Shown one piece after another: positions 27,867-37,084 of a stretch of DNA of 57,181 nt. Below the pieces are notes generated by a model. The model had not been told where the DNA came from and did not search any database. It worked only from the letters and a program-made list of their open reading frames with translations. Every line of letters begins with the position of its first letter. Position 1 is the stretch's first letter. The translations under genes were made by a program, and so were the position numbers. The DNA lies in contig CADAQM010000003.1 in assembly GCA_902790135.1 (NCBI GenBank), forward strand, positions 29,761 to 86,941, in the 5' to 3' direction. Origin of the DNA: an uncultured Coriobacteriaceae bacterium (GTDB taxonomy: Bacteria > Actinomycetota > Coriobacteriia > Coriobacteriales > Atopobiaceae).

Positions 27867-29498
27867 ATGCACCTGCGCGCCTCCTCTCCTCTGCACAATC
27901 TCCTCCGCTTGATGGCGGCGCTTACGCTCGTCGCGTGCGGCATTGCCCTCTCGGCCTGCTCCACCGTCACCATCTACGAGGAGGAGCCCGAGACCCCCGT
28001 CGGTCAGATCGTCCCCTCCAAGCTTGCCATCGTGCACACGGCGGGCATGGCAGACTCGTTTGACGCCACGGACACCAGCCTCGGCATAGCAGCCGTCGCC
28101 CAGCTGTCGCGCGACCTCGAGGAAGACGGATACGACGTGATGCTGCTCGACAGCGGCAACACGCTCGCCAGCCCAGAGGGCCTCGACTTCAGCGATGCGG
28201 AGGTCCCCGTGGCCTATCTCAACGCCGCCGGCTATGACGCAACCCTTGCAAGCGCGGGCGAGCTCGGCATGGGGCGCGACCTCATCCATCAAAGGTCAAA
28301 GCAGGCGAGCTTCTCCCTGCTCTCCTCCAACCTCATGGACACCACCTCGGGCGAGCTCGCACTCGCATCCACCCAGGTCGTCAAGCTAAAGGACGGCAGG
28401 AAGGTGGGCGTGTTCGCGATGACGGCGCCCGATGACCTCGAGATGATCGGCCCCTTCGAGGCAAGCGGACTCGAGGCGGACTGGGAGTCCCTCGTCGCAT
28501 CGGCCCAGAAGAACGTGGACGAGCTACGCGAGCAGGGATGCCTGCTCGTTATCTGCCTGAGCGACCTCGACCGCTCCGCCGAGGGGCCCCTCGGTCCCCA
28601 CGAGCTCGCGGGACGTGTGAGCGGCATCGACTTTGTCCTGGACGTCTCCGATTCCCAGTGGAACGAGACACGGATAACCGATGCCTCGGACGGGCACCCC
28701 CTTGTGGTTGAGACTCCCGAGGGGCTCTCGAGCGTCTCGGTCGTCACCTGGGAGCGCGGCGTCTCAGGCGCCAAGCCCATCGACGTCGGAACCTACGACG
28801 GTTCCGACGAGCAGGTCCAGGCGCTTGTCACGCAGACGGACATCGAGACCGACACCCAGCTCAAAGGCGCGCTCACCAAGAGCAGCTTTGAGCTCTCCTC
28901 AGAGGCCTCTGAGACCGGCGAGAGCGCGCTGGGCGACCTCGTGGCCGATGCCATGCTCTGGACGGCTCAGGGCGGCCCTGACAGCTCTGCAAGTGCAGCC
29001 ATCATCGACTCGGCATCGATTGCCGCCGGCCTTGGCAAGGGCAACATCACCCGCGCGGACGCGCTTGGCTGCTGCCCGCACGCAAGCACGCGGCTCTATA
29101 CGGTCGAGACGAGCGGCAGAGATCTCCAGAGCGCGCTTTCCGATCAGCTCGCAGGCGAGCAGGGCGCCTCCATCCAGGTGGCTGGCATGACCATCGAGCT
29201 CGCCGACGCGAAGAACAGCCCAAACGCCACCAGGGCCAGCATCAAGACCATCGACGGCAAAGACTTCTCCCCCACCGCAACCTATACCGTCGTCATCACG
29301 GGCAACGCCCTCTTTGGCGATTCGGCACTGGCAAAGCTTGCCGCTGACGACCTCTCCAACGTCACGTCCCTCAACACCAGTGCCGGCAAGGCACTTTGCG
29401 GTTACCTCTCGCACAAATGCAAGCCCACGGTTCCCGGCAGCTACCAGAAGTCCGAGGGGCGCATCGCGCAAGAGAAGGCGGATACGAAATCCGACTAG
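27867..29498 (+). CDS. lipoprotein related to 5'-nucleotidases, metal site degenerate
   Basis: The mature protein is a lipoprotein: a hydrophobic leader ends in the lipobox LSAC (Cys31 from this start). The rest has the two-domain plan of UshA-like 5'-nucleotidases. In the metallophosphatase half the usual metal-binding motifs are altered: IVHTAGMADS replaces the ILHTNDxHG motif, LLDSGNTL replaces DAGD, and LASAGELGMG stands where GNHEFD is expected. The C-terminal substrate-binding half is well kept (GESALGDLVADAML and TATYTVVITGNAL). Nucleotide hydrolysis is doubtful; ligand binding is possible. In-frame TTG (27852) and GTG (27858) starts exist; none has a good ribosome site, so the start is uncertain. 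Confidence 0.75.
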   Translation: MHLRASSPLHNLLRLMAALTLVACGIALSACSTVTIYEEEPETPVGQIVPSKLAIVHTAGMADSFDATDTSLGIAAVAQLSRDLEEDGYDVMLLDSGNTLASPEGLDFSDAEVPVAYLNAAGYDATLASAGELGMGRDLIHQRSKQASFSLLSSNLMDTTSGELALASTQVVKLKDGRKVGVFAMTAPDDLEMIGPFEASGLEADWESLVASAQKNVDELREQGCLLVICLSDLDRSAEGPLGPHELAGRVSGIDFVLDVSDSQWNETRITDASDGHPLVVETPEGLSSVSVVTWERGVSGAKPIDVGTYDGSDEQVQALVTQTDIETDTQLKGALTKSSFELSSEASETGESALGDLVADAMLWTAQGGPDSSASAAIIDSASIAAGLGKGNITRADALGCCPHASTRLYTVETSGRDLQSALSDQLAGEQGASIQVAGMTIELADAKNSPNATRASIKTIDGKDFSPTATYTVVITGNALFGDSALAKLAADDLSNVTSLNTSAGKALCGYLSHKCKPTVPGSYQKSEGRIAQEKADTKSD

Positions 29499-29547
29499 GT
29501 TGGCCGGCGCGGGACTGAGAGCGCTAAACCAACAGGCTTCAACGTAG

Positions 29548-30213
29548 CTACGCGCGCTTGCGCCAGGCCCCAGATACGAAGTAGCTCATGGCCGTCCAGG
29601 CAACCATCGGGTAGAAGTGACCGTGCGGATCCCGCCCAGAGACCAGCACCCGCATCACCTCGTCGTGGGTGAGCAGCTCGAAGCCGCCAAAGCGCTCCGT
29701 CCCCTCGGCACCAGGATGGGCCAGCTCGAGGGACTCCTTGCGACGCACCACGGCACAGAGCAGCGCGGTGCTCTCGTCAGTGAAGCCCGGCGTGTTGAAG
29801 AGAAACGGGCTCACTACCCAGATGTCGTCATCTGCCCCAAGCGTGATGCCACACTCCTCGGCGATCTCGCGCGTCATGGACGCGACGACGGGATCGGACG
29901 CCCCCACGTCACGGCTGTCGATCAGGCCCGAGGGGATGGAGAGCATGTACTGCCCGGTCGGGTAGCGATACTCGTAGAAGAGCACCAGGCGCGGCTCGAA
30001 TCCCTCTACCTCCAGGATCAGGCAGCAGCTCACCGCGTCGGGCAGCATCTGCGTCAGCTCCTCGGCCGGGCGCAGGGCCAGAAGCGTGTCCGCCGTGCGG
30101 CGCGAGGCGTCAAAGTAGTGCGTCCCGTCGTCGTAGGCAAGGTCGTACACCCTGATGAAGGGCGTCTCTAGGAGCTGCTTGGTCTTCTCGGTGTCAATGC
30201 GTGGCGTGGCCAT
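29548..30213 (-). CDS. NUDIX hydrolase (ADP-ribose pyrophosphatase-like)
   Basis: The 221-residue protein has a NUDIX box with SGLIDSRD, a short insertion, then REIAEECGI, the catalytic REx2EExG core. Length and the preceding LFYEYRYPTGQYMLSIPSG segment resemble ADP-ribose/ADP-sugar pyrophosphatases, which cut nucleoside diphosphate derivatives with Mg2+. The first Glu of the consensus (Gx5E) is not at the normal spacing because of the insertion. It is convergent with the lipoprotein gene, with only 49 bp between stops. Confidence 0.85.
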   Translation of the reverse strand: MATPRIDTEKTKQLLETPFIRVYDLAYDDGTHYFDASRRTADTLLALRPAEELTQMLPDAVSCCLILEVEGFEPRLVLFYEYRYPTGQYMLSIPSGLIDSRDVGASDPVVASMTREIAEECGITLGADDDIWVVSPFLFNTPGFTDESTALLCAVVRRKESLELAHPGAEGTERFGGFELLTHDEVMRVLVSGRDPHGHFYPMVAWTAMSYFVSGAWRKRA

Positions 30214-30382
30214 GGGTGCCTCCGTTCTCGTTTCCCTCCCCTACGGTAACGCAAACTCCCGACAAACGCCCGCTCGTGGCTCCATGCGCCCACGTTCCGT
30301 CTGCCCCCGAGTCGCAAACACTACACTGTGAGGCATCAGGCACCCGTTGAGGACGCCCGTCACACAAGGAGGGAGAACCACC

Positions 30383-30811
30383 ATGGCAGAGCAGTTCAAT
30401 CCCGAGCAGATCCAGCAGGTCATCGAGAACGGCATCGCGCAGGCACAGGAGCTTATGAACGACCCGACCAAGGTCGACCAGCTTCTGCAGCAGCTGCAGC
30501 AGAAGATCAAGGAGCTGCCGGCGAGCGCTGGCGAGGCGCTGGCCAACATCCCGCTGATGGCCTCGATGGTCAAGAGCTACGTCACCCGCGAGTACGCGGA
30601 GGTGTCGCCCAAAGTCGTCGCCACCGTCGTGAGCGCCTTCATGTACCTGGTGACCCAGAAGGACCTCATCGCCGACAACATGGGCGTCGTGGGTCTCATC
30701 GACGATGTCGCCGTCATCGCCCTGGTCATGAAGGTCAACGAGAAGGAGCTTGCCGCCTACAAGCAGTGGCGCGAGAACAACCAGCTCCCCGAGGCCGCCA
30801 TCGAGGTCTAG
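30383..30811 (+). CDS. DUF1232 (YkvA-type) protein
   Basis: The 142-residue protein has a Gln/Glu-rich helical N-terminus (about 1-55) and a C-terminal DUF1232 segment, AFMYLVTQKDLIADNMGVVGL-IDD, a short hydrophobic hairpin found in YkvA-like proteins. The function of the family is unknown; it is probably membrane-associated. AAGGAGGGAG precedes the ATG by about 6 nt. The gene is alone and followed by a palindrome and then a terminator. Confidence 0.75.
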   Translation: MAEQFNPEQIQQVIENGIAQAQELMNDPTKVDQLLQQLQQKIKELPASAGEALANIPLMASMVKSYVTREYAEVSPKVVATVVSAFMYLVTQKDLIADNMGVVGLIDDVAVIALVMKVNEKELAAYKQWRENNQLPEAAIEV

Positions 30812-30827
30812 GCCCGACGCGAGACAG

Positions 30828-30860
30828 TGGCACACAAGCTCCCCGGAAGTTAGTGTGTCA
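30828..30860. repeat. short imperfect palindrome of the TGACACACTA family
   Basis: TGGCACACAAGCTC and AAGTTAGTGTGTCA flank a CCGG centre, with a few mismatches. The right half matches the perfect palindrome at 46484-46522. Confidence 0.55.
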
Positions 30861-30875
30861 TCTGCTGCAAAAGGA

Positions 30876-30903
30876 AGCGCCCCGACCAAGTCGGGGCGCT
30901 TTT
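30876..30903 (+). terminator. rho-independent terminator after the DUF1232 gene
   Basis: AGCGCCCCGA/TCGGGGCGCT, a perfect 10-bp stem with a 5-nt loop followed by TTT. An AAAAGG run upstream lets it serve the convergent deacetylase gene as well. Confidence 0.9.
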
Positions 30904-30923
30904 CATGCGCTATACGAACGAGC

Positions 30924-32384
30924 CTATCCCACGTCAATCACACCGTCAGGCGCACCATAGGCGATGAGCTCGTCGACGGTGACAAAGGAGTAACCTTGCT
31001 CCACGAGCTGCGGCAATGCCATGCGCAGGCCCTCGACTGTCTGACTGCGGTCGCCACCGCCATCGTGCATGAGAATGACCTGTCCAGGCTGCACGGAAAG
31101 GATCCTCGAGGCGATCACGTCGGCACCCGGGAGGCGCCAGTCCTCGGTGTCCACGTCCCAACCAATCTCTGCGTCCACGGTGCCCCAGAGTGTGTCGATG
31201 ATCGAGCCGTAGAAGTTGCCGCCCGGCGCGCGAATGACATGCGGGGGCTCCTCGCCGATCACCTCTGCGATTGCCTGGTAGCCCCGCTTGATCTCGTCAA
31301 GCTGCTCAGCCGAACTCATGGCGGTCAGGTCGACGCCACCGCCGGAGCCACCGGCGTGGTCCCAGCTGTGCGTGCAGACCTCGCAGCCCATCTCGTGGGC
31401 GCGCTTCACCGCGTCGGGCTCCTCGGAGATCTGGTTGCCAATGGTGAAGAAGGTTGCCTTGGCATTGTTCTCCTCGAGGATGTCGAGGATCTGGTCAGTC
31501 TGCTCAGGCCAGGGACCGTCGTCGAAGGTGAGCGCGATCACCTTGTCCTTGGGCTTGGCGGTGTAGATCTTGTAGCCGGAGTCGACGGCGGGCTTGGTCA
31601 CCTCGGAGACCGTCTTCCCGGAGACCTTGCCGGTGCTCACGGTGCGCACGCCGTCCTCGCCATCGGACAGCAGGTGAATCGAGCCGGTCCAATAGTCGCC
31701 AAACTCGCGGCTGCTATCCGAGGTGCCGTAGGGAATGACCTCCTCGGTGACCTTCGCGTCCTCGGTCACGTCCTTGCCGTCGCCGATGGTGACCACCGCG
31801 CCGCGGTGCACGCGCGCGTCGATGGCCGCCGGCGTTCCGTCGATCTCGGCCGAGCAGCGATCTCCCCCACCCTCGGTCAGGATGGCCCCGTCCACCGCCA
31901 GCAGGTTTCCGGGCTTCGGGTCGGCCAGCCCCTTGTCGAGCAGCTTCTCGATGGTGGCGCCACGCCAGACCGTCGCCTTCTCTCCGTTGACCGTCACGCG
32001 GAAGCGTAGGAAGTGATGCAGGAGCAGCACCACGAGAAGCGCTGCGACACCTGCAACCACCATCATGTTGCGCGAGAGCTGGATGGGCTGACGCGGACGC
32101 TTGGCCTGGGGACGGCGACCCGCGGCGGGACGACGTCCGGAAGCGGGGCGGCGTCCATTGGTCGGGCGGCGGTTGGATGCCGGACGACGCGCACCTGCGG
32201 CAGAACTGCGCTGCGACGGAGAGCCCGGGCGAGAGCCTCTCGGACGCGAGGAGCCGCCTGCGCTGGAACGACGCGCCGACGTGCTTCGCGCCGCCGCGCT
32301 GCTTCTTTGTGCGTTGCGCCTCGTTGCTGATGGGTTGTGCCCCGCGCCTGTACGGCGGACGCGCCTGTCTTCAGAAGATGCCAT
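30924..32384 (-). CDS. membrane-anchored polysaccharide deacetylase (NodB domain)
   Basis: From the chosen ATG (MASSEDRR, with GGAG upstream) the protein has 486 residues. The first ~100 are Arg/Ser/Pro-rich low complexity and should be cytoplasmic; one helix follows (about 107-128); then an extracytoplasmic domain containing a ubiquitin-like DUF348-type piece (FRVTVNGEKATVW), and a C-terminal NodB domain. The catalytic motifs are intact: ALTFDDGPW (Asp-Asp), HSWDHA (two metal His), RAPGGNF, DVDTEDW and LMHDGGG. Such enzymes remove N- or O-acetyl groups from peptidoglycan or surface glycans. Together with the OatA-like gene it suggests cell-wall acetylation control. Confidence 0.92.
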   Translation of the reverse strand: MASSEDRRVRRTGAGHNPSATRRNAQRSSAAARSTSARRSSAGGSSRPRGSRPGSPSQRSSAAGARRPASNRRPTNGRRPASGRRPAAGRRPQAKRPRQPIQLSRNMMVVAGVAALLVVLLLHHFLRFRVTVNGEKATVWRGATIEKLLDKGLADPKPGNLLAVDGAILTEGGGDRCSAEIDGTPAAIDARVHRGAVVTIGDGKDVTEDAKVTEEVIPYGTSDSSREFGDYWTGSIHLLSDGEDGVRTVSTGKVSGKTVSEVTKPAVDSGYKIYTAKPKDKVIALTFDDGPWPEQTDQILDILEENNAKATFFTIGNQISEEPDAVKRAHEMGCEVCTHSWDHAGGSGGGVDLTAMSSAEQLDEIKRGYQAIAEVIGEEPPHVIRAPGGNFYGSIIDTLWGTVDAEIGWDVDTEDWRLPGADVIASRILSVQPGQVILMHDGGGDRSQTVEGLRMALPQLVEQGYSFVTVDELIAYGAPDGVIDVG

Positions 32385-32518
32385 GCTCCATCTCCCACAC
32401 TCTTGGTTGATTAGGGTCCATTGCCCATGGTAGCAGCCACTTTTGCCCCACAAGGGCAGAATCACCATGCATTTCTGAATTTGGGCCGAAAGCGTGCGCG
32501 AAGGTGCGCCGCGCGCGT

Positions 32519-33655
32519 CTACGCCAGCGAGCGCACGTCTATCTGGGTGGGGTCTTGTGCGGTCTTCCAACCGTTTCTACCGGAGAGCGCCTGGTGCGGG
32601 AGCGCCACAAGGCGAGTCCCCGCGCCGACGATGGGACGATAGAGCTCGTCTGCCACAATCACCTCTGCACCCAAAAGCGCCTCGGCAACGCCCTCCTCGC
32701 CCTCGACAAATGCGTCCGCAGCGCCGACGAGCTCACCTTGCGCCTCAAGCGGACAGAGCACGCGCGCGGCAACCCCCAGCTCCCGCTCCACCGCACATGC
32801 CAGGGAGCCTGCCATCACCGGCTCGCCCACCAGCGCCCACGGAGCCTCGCCGCGCTGGGCACGGGCGTCCCGATGCGGCCAGGCACACCGTCCGTCGCTC
32901 GCTGCGCGCCGCAGGGCACAGGCGAGCTCTCCAGCAAAGGCTCCTACGGGCAGTCCCGTGACGTAGGGGGTTCCAAAGCGCTCGCGCAGCACTTGCGCCG
33001 CCTTGAGACCCGTCGCCGAGACCACCAGGTTGACCTCGGCCTCAGCCGCGCGGGCAAGCTCATCGAGCGAGCTTCCCATGGCCCAGCAGGAGCTCACCTC
33101 AAACCCGGCGTCCGCCGCGAAGTCACGAAGCGTCGCGTCCGAACCCGCGATGCCCAGGTCGAGCGGCGTGGCGCCAAGGATGTTGAGCACGCCTCGCCGC
33201 ACCGGCGCCTCTTCGACAAAACGCCCAGCCACCTGCGCGAATGCGTTGCCGGCACCCACCACGTAGTCATGCATGCCATTGGTCCGCACGTAGAAGCAAG
33301 GTATGTGGCAGGCTCGCTCTACCAGCCGGCAGATGGCGGCAAAGTCGGTCCCGCTGATAAAGGGAATCGGCGAATTGCAGAGCGCAATGAAGCGTGGCGA
33401 GAGCTCACGGGCCGCATCAACCACATCCGCCACGAGCTTCTCGTCATTGCCCAGGATGGCGTCGCGCTCCACGAGCCCCGTGATGAAGATAAGGCTATCC
33501 TGGTCGTACCAGCGCGTCTCGTCATGCGTGTTGTAGGTGGAGTTGCAGCCGGAAGGGTCATGGATCACCACCATGCCGCCCAGCTCGAAGAGCGCCGAGC
33601 AGGCTCCGGAGACGTCGCCGGTGTAGGTGGGAACGATACGATTGGTCCGCCTCAT
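32519..33655 (-). CDS. nitrogenase component 1-like protein, NifK-like half of the split pair
   Basis: The 378-residue protein belongs to the nitrogenase component 1 superfamily (NifD/K/E/N, BchN/B, CfbD). Cys37 (IHDPSGCNST), Cys19 and Cys93 (IALCNSPIP) occupy positions where P-cluster or [4Fe-4S] ligands are expected. It is clearly paralogous to the C-terminal half of the 801-residue fusion in the same operon: both share LGGMVVI/LGGLVVI, RDAILGNDEKL/MDAIMGRDDKL, NPLDLG-like and GMGSS/AMGSS blocks and RFGTPY. The start ATG overlaps the stop of the preceding gene as ATGA; longer in-frame starts exist. It is the last gene of the operon. It probably forms a heterodimer with the 435-residue neighbour. 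Substrate unknown. Confidence 0.82.
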   Translation of the reverse strand: MRRTNRIVPTYTGDVSGACSALFELGGMVVIHDPSGCNSTYNTHDETRWYDQDSLIFITGLVERDAILGNDEKLVADVVDAARELSPRFIALCNSPIPFISGTDFAAICRLVERACHIPCFYVRTNGMHDYVVGAGNAFAQVAGRFVEEAPVRRGVLNILGATPLDLGIAGSDATLRDFAADAGFEVSSCWAMGSSLDELARAAEAEVNLVVSATGLKAAQVLRERFGTPYVTGLPVGAFAGELACALRRAASDGRCAWPHRDARAQRGEAPWALVGEPVMAGSLACAVERELGVAARVLCPLEAQGELVGAADAFVEGEEGVAEALLGAEVIVADELYRPIVGAGTRLVALPHQALSGRNGWKTAQDPTQIDVRSLA

Positions 33656-34959
33656 ATGCAGCTCACGCATCCTAAGCCCTTGCGCGGAACGATGTCGCGC
33701 GTGTCCTTCTCGCTCCGCCATGCCTCGCGCATGAGCCGTGCCATGCTTCGCACGCCCGCAAAGCCCCAGAGGCCTCCGCCGTACACGAGGTTGACGAAGT
33801 AGCCCGTGCCGGTGAACCAGGCCGCCTTGGGACCGATGGCCAGCGTCTTCTCCTGGCGCGTGCGCGGGGCAACCCGCAGGTCGGGCAGGATGGTGGACGA
33901 GAGTTCGAGCTCGGGCGCATGCTCGCGCAGCCAGTCGAGCGCAGCCGCCTCCTCCTCGTTCACACCATCGAGGTAGACCTCGCGCACGTTGAAGCCGTGC
34001 TCGATCAGCAGGCGGGCGAGCTCGAGCGGTCGCGGATGGACCACCGCATCGATGGCGATCGGCGCGTCGCCAACCACGGCAAGCGTCTCCGCCAGCTCCT
34101 CGTCGCAGGAGGCACGCTCAGCGGCAAAGTCCGGATAGGGCAGGCCAAAGAAGTCGAAGAGCTGCCCCTCCTGCCCCTCGATCTGCTCGTAGTCAAAGGT
34201 GGCGGGCAGGTAGAGGTGCGGGCGGCCCAGGCGCTCGGCCGTCTTGCGCGCGCCCCACTCGCCGGACGGGAAGACGCTCACGATGGTGCCCGCACGCGCG
34301 AGGCCGAGAAACTCCTCATAGGTCTTGCAGTCGTGGATAGACGCGAGACGCAGCCCGCCGGAGCGCAGGATCTTGCGCAGGTCGCTGTCCTCGTCGGGAG
34401 CGAACTCGCTGCCCAAAAGCGTCACCAGCGAGTCGTCCGGCTCCACGACAGGCAGTGGGTCATACATCACCTTGCGCAGGCGCTTGTCGGGGATGAGGCG
34501 CTTCTTGGAGATGGGGTCCATAAAGCCGCGCACGAAGTCCACCTGCGGGAACTCCGCCTCCAGCTGACGATAGACCCGGCCCATGGGCACGCCCAGAAAC
34601 AGGTGCGTGCACACCGGGAAGACGATGACGCACGGCGGCAGCTTGGGGAGCTTGTGCAGCACGTCGCGGATGCCGTCCAAGGTGATCTGCTCGACCGTGC
34701 CCCGCGTGATGTCCTCCTCCTTGAGGACCACGCAGGAGAAGCGGTCGAGCGCGCCCATCTCGGCGGCGGTGAGCACCACGCCACGCATGCAGTTGAGTGC
34801 GCAGACGTAGATCTGATGCGCCTCGGGCACCAGCATGCCGATATGCACGATGTTCCAGGTGCCGTGCACCGGCGCGTTGAACTCCAGCTTGGAGGGAAAG
34901 AGAGCCGTCGAGGTGGTCTCGCCCGCCGTGAGGGCGGACGGTCCGAGCCGTTTGAGCAT
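33652..34959 (-). CDS. nitrogenase component 1-like protein, NifD-like half of the split pair
   Basis: The 435-residue protein corresponds segment by segment to the N-terminal half of the 801-residue fusion (FNAPV/FNSPG, EEDITRG/ETDIVTG, PKLPPCVIVFPVCTH versus RPSVVMICITCVD, and the YKYLRGAGVR/LRKILRSGGLR region). Cys53, Cys57, Cys76 and Cys117 are candidate cluster ligands. It ends in an unusual GLGCVSCI tail not present in the fusion, possibly an extra metal or redox site. The ATG at 34959 has GGAGG at 8 nt; an upstream GTG overlaps that site and is rejected. It follows hypE by 62 bp and overlaps the next gene by 4 bp. Confidence 0.8.
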   Translation of the reverse strand: MLKRLGPSALTAGETTSTALFPSKLEFNAPVHGTWNIVHIGMLVPEAHQIYVCALNCMRGVVLTAAEMGALDRFSCVVLKEEDITRGTVEQITLDGIRDVLHKLPKLPPCVIVFPVCTHLFLGVPMGRVYRQLEAEFPQVDFVRGFMDPISKKRLIPDKRLRKVMYDPLPVVEPDDSLVTLLGSEFAPDEDSDLRKILRSGGLRLASIHDCKTYEEFLGLARAGTIVSVFPSGEWGARKTAERLGRPHLYLPATFDYEQIEGQEGQLFDFFGLPYPDFAAERASCDEELAETLAVVGDAPIAIDAVVHPRPLELARLLIEHGFNVREVYLDGVNEEEAAALDWLREHAPELELSSTILPDLRVAPRTRQEKTLAIGPKAAWFTGTGYFVNLVYGGGLWGFAGVRSMARLMREAWRSEKDTRDIVPRKGLGCVSCI

Positions 34960-35021
34960 GTCAGTCACCTCCTTGTCGCGGTGCGGTCAGAACGGGTGTG
35001 TGGGACGCGGTCCCGACGCCT

Positions 35022-36035
35022 CTAGCAGATGCGCGGGAGCAGCTCCCCACCAGGCTGGGGCAGAAGCGTCTCGGCACCGATCTCGGTGCGCATGACCACC
35101 CAACCGGGTCGGTCGTCGGTCACCTCGCCTATGATGGCGGCACCACCGGAGTTGGGGCAGCCACGCAGGGCCTCCACCAGCGCGGGAGCCTGCTCCTTGG
35201 GGGCGATGACCACGAGGCGCCCCTCGCAGGCGAGGTAGAGCGGCTCCAGGCCGAGCATGCGGCAGACGCCGCCCACGGCGGGGTCGACGGGCACGCTCGC
35301 GGCATCCAGGCGTACGCCCACGCCACTCTGCGAGGCGATCTCGTAGAGCACCGTGCCCACGCCACCACGCGTGGCGTCACGAATCACGTGGATGTCATTG
35401 GTCACGTCCAGCATCGCCTCGACGCTGTCCCACAGCGGCGCGCAGTCGCTCGTCACGTCCGCCTCGATGCCAAAGTCGTCACGGGCCAGAAGGATGGTGC
35501 AGCCATGGCGACCCACGTCGCCGGTCACGATGATCGCATCGCCCGGACGCGCCTTTGCGCCAGCGGGGGCCGCACCCTCGACGATCTCGCCCACGCCCGT
35601 GGTGGTGATGAACACGCCGTCGACCTGGCCCTTGCCCGCCACCTTGGTGTCGCCGGCAACCAGCGTCACACCGCAGGAGGCGGCCGTGTCCGCCATGGCC
35701 TGGGCGATCTGGGCGAGCTTGTCCAGCGGATAGCCCTCCTCGATCACAAAGCCGCAGGTCAGATACATCGGACGGGCACCCATGCAGGCAAGATCGTTGA
35801 CCGTGCCACAGATGGAGAGCTTACCGATGTTGCCACCTGGGAAGAACGACGGACTCACGATGAAGCCATCGGTCGACATGGCCATGCGTCCGCGGGGCGG
35901 CTCGAGAACCGCCGCGTCGTCCGCCGTCAGAAGCGGGCTCGCGAACCGTGCGGCAAACACCTCGTCGATCAGCTTTGCCGTCTGCTTTCCGCCGGCACCC
36001 ATGGCCAGCGTCACCTTGCCGGAAACCTCAGTCAC
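35022..36035 (-). CDS. hypE: hydrogenase maturation protein HypE (carbamoyl dehydratase)
   Basis: HypE takes the carbamoyl group from HypF onto its C-terminal Cys and dehydrates it with ATP to a thiocyanate, the source of the CN ligands of NiFe hydrogenase. The 337-residue protein has the PurM-like fold motifs STDGF, TVNDLACMGA, GDTKV, TGDVGRHG and ATRGGVG and ends in the obligatory PRIC tail, so it should be active. The start is GTG with GGAGG 9 nt upstream and overlaps hypD by 4 bp. It sits between hypD and nitrogenase-like genes in one operon. Confidence 0.97.
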   Translation of the reverse strand: MTEVSGKVTLAMGAGGKQTAKLIDEVFAARFASPLLTADDAAVLEPPRGRMAMSTDGFIVSPSFFPGGNIGKLSICGTVNDLACMGARPMYLTCGFVIEEGYPLDKLAQIAQAMADTAASCGVTLVAGDTKVAGKGQVDGVFITTTGVGEIVEGAAPAGAKARPGDAIIVTGDVGRHGCTILLARDDFGIEADVTSDCAPLWDSVEAMLDVTNDIHVIRDATRGGVGTVLYEIASQSGVGVRLDAASVPVDPAVGGVCRMLGLEPLYLACEGRLVVIAPKEQAPALVEALRGCPNSGGAAIIGEVTDDRPGWVVMRTEIGAETLLPQPGGELLPRIC

Positions 36036-37084
36036 AGCAGGTCACCTCCGTATTGGTAGTAGGCCGAGCAGGCCCCCTCCCCCGACACCATGCAGGCCCC
36101 GACCGGGCTCTGCGGCGTGCAGACCTTGCCAAACAGCGGGCAGTCCGAGGGCTTGCAGTGGCCCTGGAGCACCTCGCCGCAGCGGCAGGCAGGGTTGGCC
36201 TTGCCCTCGATGTGGGGCATGTCGAACTTCTTGCGCGCATCAAAGGCCGCATAGGCCTCGCGCAGCCGCAGGCCGGACTGCGGGATGACGCCCAGACCAC
36301 GCCACTCGGTGTCGCAGGGCTCCATCACGCGCTCGATGAGCTCCACGGCCGCAGGCGTCCCCTCGGGCCTGACCACGCGCGGGTAGGCGTTGACAAAGAA
36401 GGGCTCGCCCTCCTGCGCCTTGGTCACCGCCACGGCAAGGGCCGTGAGCAGCTCCTTTGCCGTGAAGCCCGCGAGCACGCCGCTCACGCCCTGCTCCACC
36501 AGCTCCTCGCAGAGGGAGGTTCCGGTGATGGCGTGCACGTGCCCGGGATACAGGAAGACGTCGGCGCTGCCCTTGAGCGCCGCATAGGCGTTGGGCATCG
36601 TCTTGTTGGCTACAAGCAGGGAGAAGTTCTCCACACCCTGCGCGTGTGCCTGCTCGACCGCGAGACAGGAGGCTGGCACCGTCGTCTCGAAGCCCACCGA
36701 CAGGAAGCACACCTGCTCCTCGGGATGGGCCTTCGCATACTCCAGCGCGTCGAGCGGCGAGTAGACCACCTGTACGCGGGCGCCATCGGCACGCGCAGAG
36801 GCGAGGCTGCGCGTGGTGCCCGGGACGCGCACCAGGTCACCGAAGGTGGTGATGGTCACGCCTTGGTCTGCAAGCCACAGCGCTTCGTCGATGAAGCCGA
36901 CCTGCGTCACGCAGACCGGGCAGCCCGGCCCGCTGATGAGGTCCACCTGTGGTGGCAGCAGCTTGCGGATGCCCAGGCGGAAGATCTCGTGGGTATGCGT
37001 GCCGCACACCTCCATGATGCGCAGGCGCGGACCGTCATAGTCGGCCAGCACCTGTGCGGCTGTCTTGCCCTTTGCGTCACTCAT
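36032..37084 (-). CDS. hypD: hydrogenase maturation protein HypD
   Basis: HypD is the [4Fe-4S] scaffold on which, with HypC, the Fe(CN)2CO unit is built. The 350-residue protein retains MEVCGTHTHE (iron/cyanide-binding Cys), SGPGCPVCVT (redox Cys pair), VGFETT, and the C-terminal cluster region CRCGEVL, DCPLFG, CTPQSPVGACMVS and EGACSAYY. All essential Cys are present. It overlaps hypC and hypE by 4 bp (ATGA/GTGA), typical of a tightly coupled maturation operon. Confidence 0.97.
   Translation of the reverse strand: MSDAKGKTAAQVLADYDGPRLRIMEVCGTHTHEIFRLGIRKLLPPQVDLISGPGCPVCVTQVGFIDEALWLADQGVTITTFGDLVRVPGTTRSLASARADGARVQVVYSPLDALEYAKAHPEEQVCFLSVGFETTVPASCLAVEQAHAQGVENFSLLVANKTMPNAYAALKGSADVFLYPGHVHAITGTSLCEELVEQGVSGVLAGFTAKELLTALAVAVTKAQEGEPFFVNAYPRVVRPEGTPAAVELIERVMEPCDTEWRGLGVIPQSGLRLREAYAAFDARKKFDMPHIEGKANPACRCGEVLQGHCKPSDCPLFGKVCTPQSPVGACMVSGEGACSAYYQYGGDLL

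Noticed and set aside
32444..32475. CTTTTGCCCC and GGGCAGAATC near each other, resembling pieces of the large palindromic element
   Set aside because: Only two 10-nt fragments match and the arms are missing; probably chance or at most a remnant.
33656..33721. A longer NifK-like protein starting 22 codons earlier
   Set aside because: It would overlap the preceding gene deeply; the ATGA overlap start at 33655 fits the coupling seen elsewhere in the operon.
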